A stretch of DNA of 64,000 nucleotides from assembly GCA_012861695.1 (NCBI GenBank), contig JAAOOA010000056.1, positions 5,120,707 through 5,184,706 on the forward strand, given 5' to 3'. The notes beneath the pieces were generated by a model. The model worked only from the letters and a program-made list of their open reading frames with translations, did not search any database and was not told the DNA's origin. The first letter of the stretch is position 1. The number at the start of each line of letters is the position of its first letter. The position numbers and the translations under genes were made by a program. Positions 44,001 through 59,000 of the stretch are shown here, piece by piece. Source of the stretch: Trematomus loennbergii. Taxonomy: Eukaryota; Chordata; Actinopteri; Perciformes; Nototheniidae.

Positions 44001-47000
44001 ATTAACAGGGCTGCGCTGCACGGGGAGATAAAGCGGAGCAAGGCGCTGGAGGGGGGGTGCACTGTATGCTTCATTTTAATGGACAGATAAAACAGACACG
44101 CACTAAAACATGGAAAAAAAGTGACAACTCTCTCCGTTTCCCTCTGTATGGATCCTTTAAACGTTCTGTGCGCTTTACAATAATTCCTCAGTCCTTTGCT
44201 CTTTTCTTGTTTGTTCAGCACTTCCTCCCGTGGTGGAGCGGTCTATAAGCAGCAGGCTGGAGACGGAGCCCTGAGGAGAAGAGCCTCACCTTCGCTCTGC
44301 TGTGATTCGACCTCTGCTCTGAGCCACGTCCTCAGGGAGATTAAAGGAAGACGCACACTGGCAATCTATTGGTCAATATGCCGATAGGGACTCATCTGGG
44401 TGTGTCTGTGTGTGCACTAACCTGCAATGCCTGCGGGGCGTACACCACACCTCAAACAACATAAAGGTTAGCGCCTGAGAGACAAGTCTGTTAATGTGTT
44501 TCTCACGCCTTCACCCTGAGAATAAGTGAGACTTTATGAAGTGTCTTCTTCTCTGATATAATACTTATAAGGGACAGTTCACCCCCAATGTATCTAAATT
44601 GTTTTGTTGTGAGTAGTGTTGGAGATATGAGCTGTGAAGATCGCAGCATTTTCTCCCATATAATGGAACAAGATGGCACTCGCTGGTTTTAACACTAGAA
44701 CCGCCAACGGGTACATTTTACCCGCAGCTGTTTTTTGATTGTATGTAACTTTTTTTCAATAAAATATTCAAGTCTCCAGTCCGTGACTTTTCCTGAAAGT
44801 GTGTTATGTAGCACCCTCTGTTGTTAAAAATTGTCAATATGAAGTCAGATTGAAAAAATCGCCAAAAAATGTGCCATTTATACCTATATAACCGCCAGCG
44901 GGTCATTTACCTCATAGAACATGCAGCGTAAACATGACGTGTTGCTATAGCAACGCCTTTTGCCTACTGCGGTTCCTTATAGAGAGAGAGATAGATTGAG
45001 AGAGAGATAGATTGAGAGAGAGATAGATTGAGAGAGAGAAAGAGAGATAGATAGATAGAGAGAGATAGACAGACAGACAGATAGACAGATAGATAGTGTA
45101 ACATCTTGGAGAATACAAGATCTTGGATGACTGAGCTCACGTTGAGGACGTAATGCATGTGTGCAGGTTACGTGCCAGTTGAATAAAGGTGGACACTCGG
45201 AAAGAGAGAAGTAGGCCCAATCCCAAACCACTCCCTCGACCCTACCCCTCCGTGACAGAGTGAACTCCGTCTGTAGCCACACTCGCAGCTGAATGAAGTT
45301 CCCTCCATTAAGGGTTAAGGGTATAAATACAGCGCGCCGCATTGGGACGGCCTCCCCTCTCTCCGGCACAAACAGGAAATGCCGCAACTGTATGTAACAA
45401 TGGTTTCAAATCAGCTTCTCTTAGACCAAAAATGTAAATTAAGAACTCAAATAAAACTCCAAACATCTTTCATTGTGTTACTTTTTCTGTAAAGCTCTAT
45501 TAGTTTTAAACCTGATTTTATAAGCTTCTTAGTTTTTGCAACAATCTGTAAATATACACAACTTTATAATAAAATGCACACATTTACCTTTTTAGACTAA
45601 ACACAGGTATATGATCCTAAGTTAAAGAAATATGACCAAGTGTTTAAATCAGCACTGGTAGATATTTTATACTTCATGCTATCTGCACAAACTATCAAAT
45701 TTAGAAAATTGTACCTTGAAAATCAATAGCGGGTAAATTTGACCCGTTGGCGGTTTTAGGTATACAGCGACCTCTGGCGGTTCTAGTGTTAATAACTGAA
45801 CAGCATGTCCCTGTCTAGAAATCCTGACTGAGTTTTTCAAGATCATGAGCAGATAAATGAACCAGAAAGGTCCTAGCTAGATAAAAGGTCTCTTCTTCTA
45901 GAGAGTCCTGTTTAAGTTTCAATTGGGAACTATTTTCTTTCTACAGTATCACGCCATCAAATCAATCAAATCAGGTTTTATTTATATAGCACATTTAAAA
46001 GCGATTTTTGGTCGAGCCAAAGTGCTGTACATGTAATAAAAACACATTACTACAATCACAAAAACGACAATAAGTTACAACAGATATATATAAAAAACAA
46101 AATTAAAATAAAAACACAAGGAAAAGTCAGGAGTCGTGCTCCGCTCTAACTAGAAGGCCAGGAGAAGAAGTGTGTTTTTAGTTTAGATTTAAAAACCCCT
46201 AGGGTCTGGGCCGACCTCACATGGAGGGGCAGAGTGTTCCAGAGCCTGGGGCCAGCTGCTGCGAAGGCTCGGTGCCCTCTGGTTTTGAGCCTGGTCTTGG
46301 GCACTACCAGCAGCAGCTGGTCAGCAGACCTTAAAGCTCTGGCTGGGGTGTAGCGCTGGAGGAGTTCAGCTATATAGGCCGGAGCCAGCCATTTAGTGCC
46401 TTTAAAAACAAATAAAAGGATTTTAAAATCTATTCTGAACCGAACTGGAAGCCAGTGTAGTAAGGCCAGAATTGGGGTGATGTGGTCACGCTTTTTGTGG
46501 CCAGTCAGCAAACGTGCAGCTGCATTTTGGACTAGCTGCAGGCGTTTAATTGAGGCCTGGTCCATACCCACATACAGAGCGTTGCAATAGTCCGTAGAAA
46601 GAAGCGTGCATTTACTGATTTATAAAAGGCTTTCCAGAGCTCACTTGAGTAAGCTAACATTATTGCTCAGATGTCTCCATGTTTACATTATTGTTCACAA
46701 GCTCAAGCCTCTCGTCCATGAGCAGGTGCATGCTTCCTTCTGCGTGGTAATACCATCAAAATAAGATAGTTCCTACATGAAACAAGGACTAAGAATGATC
46801 TTTAGTAACTGGGTCATGATTTCTAAAAGGAGACATTGCTGTTGAGTTTAACAAATGTATTATTTGCAGCTGTGAGCACCACAAGTGAGTGCCAAGAGAA
46901 ATGTTGAACATTCAACAACTCACAGTAAAAATCGGATTCATAAATATCAGAAGATAAATGATTTTTGGTTTGTGGGCAAACTTTCTCTTCAATCATACAC

Positions 47001-50000
47001 ACTTTGCACCATCTCACTTTGCCCACCACCCATAGCATAATGGCTTCTGAGCCTGGTGTAAGAGTGAGTGGTTTTGTCCATAAATAATAGACTTTTTTGC
47101 TGTTTGTACTCCTTCCATCTAAAAACGGTTGGGTAGGCTCGTGTATAATGGTTACTTCAGCTGTGAATACATTTGTTTCCCGACTACACAGTAGGCAAAT
47201 AATCCTAAAAAGGGAGCTGAAGGAAAGGAGGGCTACATTTCTTACAAATTTGAAAGTAAAATGACGATCAAATCCTCTGCGTTTGCATACAACCGCATGA
47301 CCCACAGATCATATGATAGTAGTATATAGGTTCATACTGAAAATGCCAATCTAAAAAGGGGCCGAATAATTCACATTTAATGCACCAGAGTGAAAATGGA
47401 TTACATTTGGATGAATGTGGTTACATTATTGATATGTTATACATCAGCGGTGGGTACCTTCTCTATTTGGTCGGCCTCCAGGAGATCGCTGGCTTCTCTG
47501 AGGTTGGGTTTGAACGTTTCTGGCTCCAGCTCCGACTTGATGGATGTGCCCTGCTTGCAGTTCACCTCCTCCTTGGTGGTGATCTACAAGAACAAATGAA
47601 TGTTAGGTAGGTATATACACTGAAAAGGGGAGTTTCACTTCAGCTTCCATAAAGCATCTTTACCGGTTGGGTTCAATTATAGCTATTTGTCATAAACCTA
47701 CAACTTTGGATTGCTTATATTGGGCTGTAACCTGCAACCGTATAAGGCCCAGATAAACTGAGTCAGTGGATTCTGAAGTGATACATGATAAACTCCACTT
47801 GAAGGAAATGTGTAACTTAACAGGCTATAATGACATAAAGAATATAGCCTAACCTGACAATAGTCCTATTTTAATCTAACAGTGTTTACGCAAAAATATA
47901 AATGCAGCGTTTGCTGGCACTGATAATCCAAACAACTTGACAGCTGAATATCTTCCTGCCACTTTCCAATGCCAGACAACTAGGATTGGTTGGGCCAAAC
48001 TAGAATACTGAAACCTTGTCTGAGAGAGGAGAATACAAAGTGAATAGGAAATGAACCCAATGAATAATTTGTAATCCGCAGCTTGACATTTTCTCTGACC
48101 AACAGACTGTTTGGGTTATTTATCTTTCTTGATAACAGAGGCTGATTGTAGAGCGCTGTGGTGGCTGGGATGCTCATGTTTCGGCCCTCATTCAAACATG
48201 CCTACCTGCATTGTTCTCAGGAAACATCATTCAGCCTAAGGGAGGCTTACTTCCACCCTGTCCCCAACACACTATCTCTTTGTCCATCAATACTCTAAAA
48301 ACTCATCTTATTTCAACACAATATTCTAATAAATGGAAAAAAAGGAAATAACCACAGCTATTTCTGTGTATTTAAAATGTGCATGTCTACAGCTCGCAAA
48401 AACAGCTAGCATTAACTACCTAATAACCAGACTGAAGCACTAAAAAACACCATGACAACCAGTCTAAGACGGAAAGCCTGACATATGGAGATAAGGCTGC
48501 GGTTACATCAAAACCTCATAACACAGTTTCTGTAATGGATTGATAAAAAATACTTCCTGTCAAATGCTTGAGAGGTTATTCCCAATTGATCTTGTAAAGC
48601 AAGTTTTCGATAGGTTTTGTGAATCCATGCACTTGCAAAACCTACTCAATCCATTACTTCAGAGTAAAGCAGTATGAACAGGTGTTGTTGAGGTTAGTAT
48701 GCAACATCAGCAGCAGCTGCAGCCTGCTCCAGCCTCTGGGAGAGCGTCCTGGTGCAGGCAGCAGCAGCAGGCTGGGCAGAGAGACAGGTCAGGGCACCTG
48801 GAGTCGTTTGCAGAGCGAGCGCAGATCGTCACTGTTTAGAGCATCGATCCGACGGTGGTACTCCGTCAGAGACACTACCTGGTAGTACAAAAACAGGGAC
48901 AAGTGGAACATAAAACTCTACCGGATCTTTTGCCGGCCAGTGAAGAGAAAGTTTGAGTACTAAGTGCCCTTTTAAGTAGTGAAAACATAACACTAGTCTT
49001 AATATTAAAGTAGATTTCAGAAATGTTAAGAACTGTATCGAAGGCTTAAAGGAATACCTCACCCACAAAATAACATTTTTTATATAAATTACATACCTCA
49101 AGTTACCCTTTGTTCTATATCCTCCGTGATGAACTTTGGGGCGCATTTTACAACAGCAAAACTATATCAAAACATCCATTTACAAACTCTTGTAACATCA
49201 TTTTTGGTTAAATGAGACTTGGATGATGCTGCATGAGGTACGCACGAGTTTATAAAAGGACGTTTTGATTACGTTTTGTAGCAAACGCCCCGTATTTATC
49301 TACATTGATCAAGAATTCTCTCTGTATTTTGATTCTTTGTTCACCATGGATTTCTCTTAAAGAATTCAAGGTTACATGGGGTGAGTAATTGGTATACAAA
49401 TGGTCATTTTTAGGGTAAAGTATACCGTTAAGGCCGCTGTTGACAAGTCCACTTTTTAGTTAAAGATAGAGAGCTCTCTGTCATTTTGCATGTTTGTGTA
49501 ATTGAATGACACCACCACTCAGTCATCCTAAAAGTCAACTTAAACAAAATAACTGAAAAAACTCCAGCAAAACGTAATATTAATAAAACTCTTTCTTCTG
49601 AACCAAAATGCTTAAACAATGCAAAAAGTATTTGGAGTGCGAAGTTCAAAATCCACAAGATTTTGATGCTGGAATATAGAAAAAAACAACAAATATAACC
49701 GAGGTTCAACTGATGCAACAACGCTTGCCAAGTCCATGGCATGAACAATAACCCACTCTCCGTTTGTCAGGAACAACAATCCAGAAAACAACAACCCAGA
49801 CAGAGCAACACAATGACCTGTGAGCATGGAAACATTCCAACAGTTACACCCCACGCTGCCAGCTCCGCAGAGAGCTGCTGCCTCTGTTCTGCCACTGAAT
49901 CAACGTTGGCGTTTACTAGTCCACTGTGTCTCGTACAGGAAGATATTTTAAGCCTTGTGCATAAGATAAACAAACAAACAAACACACAAATACCATACAT

Positions 50001-53000
50001 GTACAGAGTCAAAATAATCTCTCCAAATATGTTTTAACTGTCAGGGCAAACATGTCATAAGTTGCCTTTAATTACTTTTTACAACTAAGATTATCTTTCG
50101 CTTACCTTGTGGCCTTTGATGTAAATAACTGTTTTGGTAACAAGTTGCCTCTTTACAGGACTCAATAATGTAGTAGATAGGGTAAACTACAGCTCTAAAA
50201 AAAATACATGTGTGCCTCATTTCACCTACAGCTGAAGGCACTTTAGTGCATTTGTGCCCTGGAAAAGGGTTAGCGAGCAGCATGCTACACTTTGCAATGT
50301 GAATCAAATGCCATTTATCTTAAGAGATGAATCTCATAAATAAGGTCAGCATGTTGAAGTGACAGCAAAGATTATACTGCAACACAGCACATGTTAGCAT
50401 TCCAACTAACACGTTGCAGCTATAAAGTAAACATGACACCTGGTAAAACATGTATGGTAATGTGAGGTCAAAGACACTGGTGAATGAAAGAAGGGGCTGC
50501 CTCTTTTAACTGGCACCCCGCACTGGAAACTTTCAGACAGCTTACAGAGCCCCACACATCGTATTACAAGGTGCCAAGAGGACAAACAACAGATGAGAGC
50601 ACTTTCCTGACTACTAAATAGTGGTCGGATAGTGGCCACTTTGTTCAAAATCAATCACTGACCTACAGCATACTGCTGTATAGAGGGCTAGCGGGCTAGT
50701 TAGCTTCGCTAGCGAGCTAGCACGGCTTGCTAACAACAACATCATACAAAAATACATCACCAAGGACCGAAAACATGACCTAAACATAAGGAACATACAC
50801 AAGTATACTTAGGGCTCAGCCGCTTCTCTTGGTCTTTCACCCTCCTAGAAAACATATCTTGCTTTCGGAGCGAGGTTGAAGCTGGAAAGTCACATTACAA
50901 ATCCTTTAAGTTCTCCCCAGTAAAGCCCCGAGACAAGAAGACGGAGTTGGTATGAAGCCTGGCAGCTTGCTTGACTGAAATAGAAACATTTTTTCCCAAG
51001 GGGGGCATCTACACATGGATTGTTGACATCGCTGTAAACCAGTAATAACACGGGACAGCAGGGAAACCGGCTCCCCATTGGTTGATAAAAACGATGACCC
51101 CCGTCCCATAACCGACAATTTAAAGAAACAGCAGCACCACTAGCACACGAGGTATGATTTCTTCAGGACAGTATCCAAAAGTTACGTAAAGAAGTTCAAA
51201 TTAAATCAAGTAATAATTAATACACAACTTAACAAGCTTAAAGACAAATGTGTCCGTTTTTTTTCTCCGAAACAATAACATTTATTTAAATAAACTCACC
51301 TATTGGTCCTCAAAGCAACAAGCAAAAACAGTGTTGCTTTAAATGCATGTATTTCAACAGGACTAACAAGAGAAACAGGTTCCTATTTACTTATTTAAAT
51401 GTAATGGAACATGACAAACAAATCAGCCCACTTTGTTTCCTACATCATTAATTTACATTAAAGTTTAAATCCCTGCCACTGCTTCCATGGTATCAATTTC
51501 TTCCTACAATTAATGACTTATTTTCATTATCCACAGGGCTGTTAATAATCTGACCACAACCTATTCACAGTGTGGTGCAACTGCTTCCAATAACAGTGCT
51601 GAACATCTATAGGAACATCTGTTGTCTATGCTTCCTAGTCTTACTTCACCATTCTGTTCATGTGCAATCAAGAAGACACCTTGAGAAGTAAGTTTACCAA
51701 GAAAGTAGGACAGACTGAGCCCACATCACTACCAAGTGAGTTGAGGTGATTTCAAAGATAAGAAACTGTAATGGTGTTAGCCTTTTGCCATTCTGCAAAG
51801 AATGTTTCTGAATGCTGACCAACACTAGTGACAGTCACACAACATATAATGAAAACTACAAAACACTAACTGAGAAGAATAAACAATTACACAAACATGC
51901 AAAACACTTTGGTTGGAAGTTCAGAGAAGCACATTTCCAAGCAAAGCAAGTGCTCACACAACTTACATGTGATAGCAAGTTCACACACAAAGTTGCCATC
52001 AAATCAAGAAATATGCAGTGGTATATAAAAGTGCAATACACAGAAGCAGATTACAAAACTAAGGTTTACAACTACACAGTTATGATGGAGTAAAAATCAA
52101 AATTAGCACGTTTTCACTATGCATTGCATAATAAAAGCAAATCAACACAGTTATACGACATGTAACTTAAAATACAACAATTAACTTAATACACCACATG
52201 AGTTTCTGCTCTCACAGTTATGGAATAAATCATAGTGGAGAACTATATTTAATCCATGTCTGTGAGGCTTAAGACAACACGTTTGATTTAACAAGGCAAG
52301 GGCACAGTTTGAGCTGCGTAGACCTTACCTCCCACTCCTTGACATTGAGGTCGGTGATGGGCTCGTCCACATCTGTTTCTGTCACTTCATTCTTCTTGAC
52401 AACCCTAAACCCAGGCTCCTGTCCCATCCCCCTGACCCCCTCACCATACATGTCCGGGCTCCACTGCATGAAGAACACATACAGGTGTTCTGACCTGGGG
52501 GAATAAACAGAGAAAACATTTAGAGAAAAGGCTTGATTCCTGAATTATGTTATTTGGTCAAATAAAACAAAAAAAACTTGCACTTGATAAAAAAACATTT
52601 ATACAGTCCATAATGATCCGCAACAAATGAATATGTAAACAACTAATACAACACCCAAAACAGTTTACTCAATTTTTCGTATGGTGAAGATTTCTCAAAC
52701 AGCTGTGATTTTGTTCAGTGTCTATCAGTAGATTTTGAAATGCTTTCTTGTCACCTCATTGCTAATTCTGCTGAACTGTTAAAACTGCTTGGCCTGTGTG
52801 ACTCTGTTCTCCTCTGTTATTAAGTATTGGAAGAAAAATAAGCCATCACTTTGTTCTGAGGTGTGGGTACATTTGGGAACAAATGGTTTTATAATAACAC
52901 ATAGTTGAACATGCATACATTGATCGTGCTGTCCCTTGTGGGCAGCACAACAAGCTGTAAAGACAACATTTACATATTATCACATTATTTAAAGTTGTTT

Positions 53001-56000
53001 CATCAAACAGGTTAGCCAACACTTGCATATTTACACATCGAACAAAGACAGAGCAACTTTAGCATTTGTTCGGAGTCTTATTTCTGGACACAAGGAGAAT
53101 CAAATATGAACTCTTTTAGCTCTGTTTTGGTCCCCACCAAATCCTGAAGAAATATGTGTCTCTTTAGCCGCTAAATGCTCCACTATGTTCAGTAGCAAGG
53201 TACTGACTTTGTCTGTCTGCTGTTGGGCGTTGGGCCTGTTGCGTTTAGAAATCCCAAAATATATGCTTGGGTAAACAAGCTTGATGAGACTCAACCATAT
53301 CATTTTTTTAAGTTGTGGGACTTAAACCAAAAATAAATTAGGTTTAAGGATCTAAAGTATACCATTGAGTTGATGGAAACCAAAGGCCAGGTAACATGTT
53401 TTTACAAGTCACTTCAAGCGACACCTGTCACATTACTTATTTGATACATTGTTACAATGTAAGAATCCATTAGAGCAGCTTTCTCTATTATCTCCTGGGG
53501 CTCTGCAAACAGTTTAGTTTATAATAAGATGTTACAGCGTATCTCATAAACAACTTAAATACAGAACAGTTTGTGTCACATATGGCTATGGCTGGTAGAC
53601 ATGAAAGAGCTGAACAGACTCAGTAGGTTGAGCTGTATTCAGTGCGTTTAATAGCCTCGCTTTCCCCCCACACCACTGCCAGGACAAGACACATCATGCG
53701 GGTCGCCTCCCATCTAGGTCAAGCTACAGAGCGTCTCGCAGTGTCTGAAGAAAATAACTAAGAGCCGCTGTGTTGTCAGTCCAACAGCTTATGATCACTC
53801 CTCCCACACACCTTAACTTGCCTACAATGCCAAGAAACACAAGTAAAGAATAATGAGTAGTAACATGTCTTTTTAATACTAGCTTTGAATCTGCGATGCC
53901 CCTGAGCTATCCTCCCGTAGCGCAGCGTTGCATCACAGAAAACTTGTTTTGCCAGGTGGGAAATGTCGTAGCTAAGCAACCTGTGGATGAGAACAACCAA
54001 GCTGTAAGGAGCAAGACTTTTGAAGTTCATAATGAATAATGAAGTGAGGGGGGATTTCAGTGTCAATACTGCACGCAGACGCTCAACACACCGCATATCC
54101 AAGGAGCATTTATAGCACCATGACTAACTGAACCTGTGTGTTTGATTCCAATGTGATTAGCAGCCTAACAGAGCAGCATGTGTGTTACTGCTGGAAAAGT
54201 ACACACACATGCACTGAACATGAGGTGCTCTGAAACTCAAACCCAATAATGGACATTAGAGATGTCTTATTTAGCTTTTTGTGGTTTCTCCTTTTCTGTA
54301 GTGTGTTATATAGTTTTTTTAGCATGAAAATTGTCTGCAAAGGCTGAAATCCCAAAGTTTCTTCCAACCCCCCCCCCTGCCGGAACTGCCCAAGTTGTAG
54401 TCCTTTGTTCACTTTCGTAACATAATGACATCACTTTGTAACATTCACAGCTCTATTGGCCAGCTCTCCAACACATTGTACGTGATTGTGTCGGGGCAGG
54501 ACATCTCTAAATGGTTGACCAATCACAACAGAGTCGGCCAGCTAACCAATCAGAGCAGACTGGGCTCTGGTTTCAGACAGAGGGTGAAAAGAGCTGCTGC
54601 AGCACAGGCAGTATGAGAAGAATAAAGAGCTTTTTGAACATTAAAGCATTTGAACCATGTCACAGTAGAGACACAAAATATAAATATGAACCTGAAAATG
54701 AGCAGAATAGGACCCTTTAACTTATCAGATTCACCCGATTTGTATTATTTATTTTTAGAGCCTTTGTTTCCTTTTCTCTAAAAAGATTACATAGACCATT
54801 GTGCTGCAGCCAGAATGGCTTCTGGCTTATTATTAAATCAAGTTATTACTGCAATTGGGAATCATTCTCCATTTAAACACATTACGCATTTTTCATGTAA
54901 TGTGTCTCCTGCCAGTGTGAAGGGTTCTAATGTAATTAGGAGTTATGCTGGCTTGGAGCGTTCCAACTTTGAAAACCCTATAAACAAGCCATATTTCCAC
55001 TGGATAAAACATGAAACATTTCAGCGTAGGTCATAAACCCATAACAACTCTTTTGAGGATACAAAACATAGCGTTAGAAACGTGCTTATTGTTTTGGGTT
55101 GTGGCCCAGTGCAGGAATAAAGTGCATGTGTGTTTCCCTGCAGAGTGAATGGATAATAAATAGGGAGCCAGACCAGACAAAGAATGCATATTTGATTGGT
55201 TTCAAATATTTAAAGAACTGGAAAAGAGGGGCTTCAGGGACTCAGCTGACTTTTGTAGTGGGTTATGAATATGGTAGGACTGAGTCAGGTCAAATCCCTG
55301 CAGCTCTCTTCGATTAAAATCAGTCTGCTGCACTGAAAGCTGAATAATCAGAGGCTACTATATCATATACTCTGCTTTGTATTTTTTTCATTTAAAATAT
55401 TGTTCCATGTCATCAGTTAAAGCACTGGTTTTCTGGTTTCAAAGACACAGTTCACCCCAAAATCTATTTGCTAGAAAAATAAATAGTTCCTACATGAAAC
55501 TGCTCAAACAAGGTTTGTTGTTGTAAATAACCGGGTCATGATTTCTGGGAAGAGACATTTATTTTGTTGCTTTGAGCACCAAAAGCCATCAAGTTTGACT
55601 ACAGGAAAGTTGGAAAATACCCTTATACCCTGATGAACTAAAGCCCTGCTATGAAGGCTACTAGAGGAATCATTTGATTGTATTCAAAAGTGATGCCAAG
55701 GGACCCACCTCTCCTGCGGCACAGCGAACCAGTACTCGTGCTTCTTGCCCTGCTGGGCGTACTGCTGCATGGAGGCGCTGGCGTTGGAAACAAACGTCTT
55801 CTTCATGGGCTTCCCCACCCGCAGACACAGGAACTTGTGAGTGGGGTGCTTCCTTCTCTCTGCAGACCCTGTACCTGGAAGTGGAAATAAACACTAAAGG
55901 TCACATACAGGTCATTTATTTTGTAACAAGCAGGATAATTATTATAAGAACAAATATTGACATTTCTGGGAAAATGCCTTTTAACTTTACTGCTGAGAGT

Positions 56001-59000
56001 TAGATGAGAAGATCAATGCCACTTAGTCGCTAATGGTTAGCTTAGCATTCAGACTGGAAACATGTTCAAAGTCTAGCGCTTTGACACTTAGGTTTTGTAC
56101 TGATGAACCTAATATAAAACTAAAACAATCTAGTGAGCCTTACAGGTTTTGGTTGGCAGATTCTGCTGACCTTGGACAGAGCTAGGCTAGCTGTTAATCC
56201 GGAAAACCCTGAGCGTTTTATCCTGTTTCAAAAGTCTGTCATAAAAAAATCTTCTTTATTAACTGTGTATTCAGCTTTATTTATGTGACCTCATTTCTAT
56301 CTTCTAATACTGGCTACTTCAAGTAGCATTAGTCATTTAGTGGCAGAAACACAACAGATGACAGAAATAAATGGAGTGGCACACTGTAATTGACGGTGGC
56401 ACTTATTCTTCCGCCTGCGATACATTATCAGAGGTCGATGATAAGGCCACAGGGAAGCTGGATGACATCACTGCACCAGTGACATTACACTGGCACATAT
56501 TGTTATCCCTGGTTTAGAGAACTAGCAACAATCCTAGACAGAATAATATGAATCAGCTTTGGCAGCACACTTATTGAGACAAATTCAATTTCCAAAAAGC
56601 ATTAATGCTGTATTAATGCAGCTTGTTTTTCGAGGTTGCTGCTGTTACTTGTGTGGGCTGTGCTAATGTGCAGCCCTGCTCAGATCCCCGTGAATTAAAA
56701 ATGCTTTAGCCGCCTGACTCTCTGTGACAATAATTGCCAGGGAGAAAAAAAGCAAATTTCTCTCCCGCTGTCTCGCTCTGTTTCTTCTTGGGGAGAGAAA
56801 TCTCTTTGGAATCACAACTACGTGCCCAAAGAGAGGGTTATATAGACACAAGGGAGTCTGTGAGTGTGACATACTGAGGCCACTGTCAGATAACAAGACC
56901 AGAACTGTGCCACACAGATGCTAATAAGGATGCTGCCTTGGTTTTGGACGTATTAGCCAATTCTCTTTAATTGCATAACAGCCATTTTCTCTTTTGCTTA
57001 TTTTTTTGTAACTACCCAATTTCCAGGCATTCGATTTATTTCAGTCAACTGCACTTCATCTTACTTTGAATATGATTCTATACTTATATTATCACTGGTG
57101 CAAATAGAAATGCTACTTGCTGGTGCATTCAAACGATACGTAATTTACAGCTTATGTTTTCAGGAAATCAAAGCTGGAAGACTTTAGTGCGATGATGAGA
57201 AATTGGTAAGTTTAGCATGTTATGTTATTTTAAACATTAGTATCGGCCCAGAATGCCGTTTGCTAGATGAAACCATTGGGGCTTTCTTATTCGGTAGAAT
57301 TTTTTTGCAAATAATTTATGTTATTTGAAAACGTTTTCCAGAAAGGATGTTACTGGAAGATGTCTTGTCCTGTATTGAACAGAAATACATAAGATCTAAA
57401 CTCATCATTTAGCTGTACTGAAGACCTTTGTTGGCAGGTCCAAACATCCAAAGCCCCTGGTGTGATCCTCTAATCTTCAACATGGCAGTGAACACAAAAT
57501 AAGTTTATTCCAGGCTTTGAGGAATTTAGTATTTGTCTAAATCCACATGAAAGCACTCCGGAGAAGGATGTCACACATAAATAACACCTTTCTGTACGCC
57601 GCCTCAGAACCTGTTTTGATGTCGGGTTTCATCGCCACTGTGGGTGTTTGTTGCATTATGGTGTTTGATAGGCTTTAGCTTATCGCCCAAAGGAGAGGCC
57701 CAGACCACCAGAGCCCGAGATCAAAGTGCTGCATAAAGCCCCATAAAGCCGGACTAGCTCCACCAGGCTGATAACACGGAGAGGGCTGCTGCTTGCCTTC
57801 GTCTTTACATTCCAATTACTCTCAGCACGGCGAGTGGAAACGGAAAGGTTATCGGGAAACCAACATGAAAAAAGTGAGAGGAGAGGAATTCGCTTTGATA
57901 GTCCTCAGAAGATATAGATGGAGCTAAACCTGAAGCCACATTCATCACCTGTAACTATTCTTTCACTCAGTAAATGTGTTTACCCTCTGCAGAGTTCTGC
58001 GTGGCTTCATTTTGTGTCTCCTCTCCTTCCACCTTCTCCTCCTTGTCTTGCTTCGTGTCTGTTTTGGAGACGTCTGTCCCCTCGTTGGCTTCCCTCTGTG
58101 GACTGGCTGAGACAGAGGCGGTGTCTGTGGCACCGGGGGTGGCTGAGCTTTGGGACCCTGGGCGAGAAGTGCTGCTGGGGCCGGGGGCCTGGCTAGTGCT
58201 GCTGCTGCTGCGGCTGCTGGTGGTGGTGGGGGGTGTGCTTGGTGGCTTCTCTACACTGTGCTGCTTGGATCCCATGGGGGACTGGCTTTTTGGGGCAGTG
58301 TCTGGTGGATTGTCCTCTGCGGGGGTCTCCGGCAGACTGACGGAGCCGCGGGCGCTGCCTGGGGACTGGGACCCGGCAGTGGCGGCCCCCACCTGGGTGA
58401 CGGTTTGCACGGACTCGGTGGAGGCGCCTGAGGACTTGTCCAGGCGGAGGTCCTCGTTAGACGCCTGCTCCTCCTCACGGATGGGGGACAGCTCCGACTC
58501 GGTGAAGACGTCCTCGGAGAAGGAGCCCTCGGTGCTGCGGGGGGCCGTGCTGTCGCTGGCCCCCGGCTCCCTGAGTCGCTGTTCCGGCTCCTTCTGGGAG
58601 GGGTGTCTCTCAGTGGGGAGGGGCTCCAGGTCACTGAAACAAGGAGAGGCAATAAGACACATGTAACTATATTCATAATAAAGATATATCTGGACATGTT
58701 GATATTTGTTTTACATGAAGAGGAGAGATACGCTTAGCTATCATTGTTAGGATGATAAAGAAATATAAAAAAAGACTAAGTAATGTCTGAGAAAATAAAC
58801 CTGATGTCCACATTCCCCCCCTAACATAGTCTAAAATGCTATCTATTGATATTTTCTTCCAATATCACTGAGCAAAATCTTTAAACCAACATCTACTTGT
58901 CTTGACAACTACCACATATATTTGCTTTGAGAAATGGTAGCCTGAGAAAAAGACAGTTTGTTTACACAATGCCTCTTTTTTATGAAGAACAACTGTGTTT

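Noticed and set aside
44977..45387. 136-codon minus-strand ORF
   Set aside because: Mostly the GATA/GAGA microsatellite translated as Ser/Leu/Ile repeats within a piggyBac-like element.
50906..51118. Minus-strand ORF starting MSVMGRG as a possible alternative first exon of oxr1
   Set aside because: No clear splice donor in frame and no resemblance to known OXR1 short-isoform starts; left as intronic.
57974..58666. 230-codon plus-strand ORF
   Set aside because: Antisense shadow of the oxr1 Ser/Thr/Pro-rich exon; no start context or family similarity.
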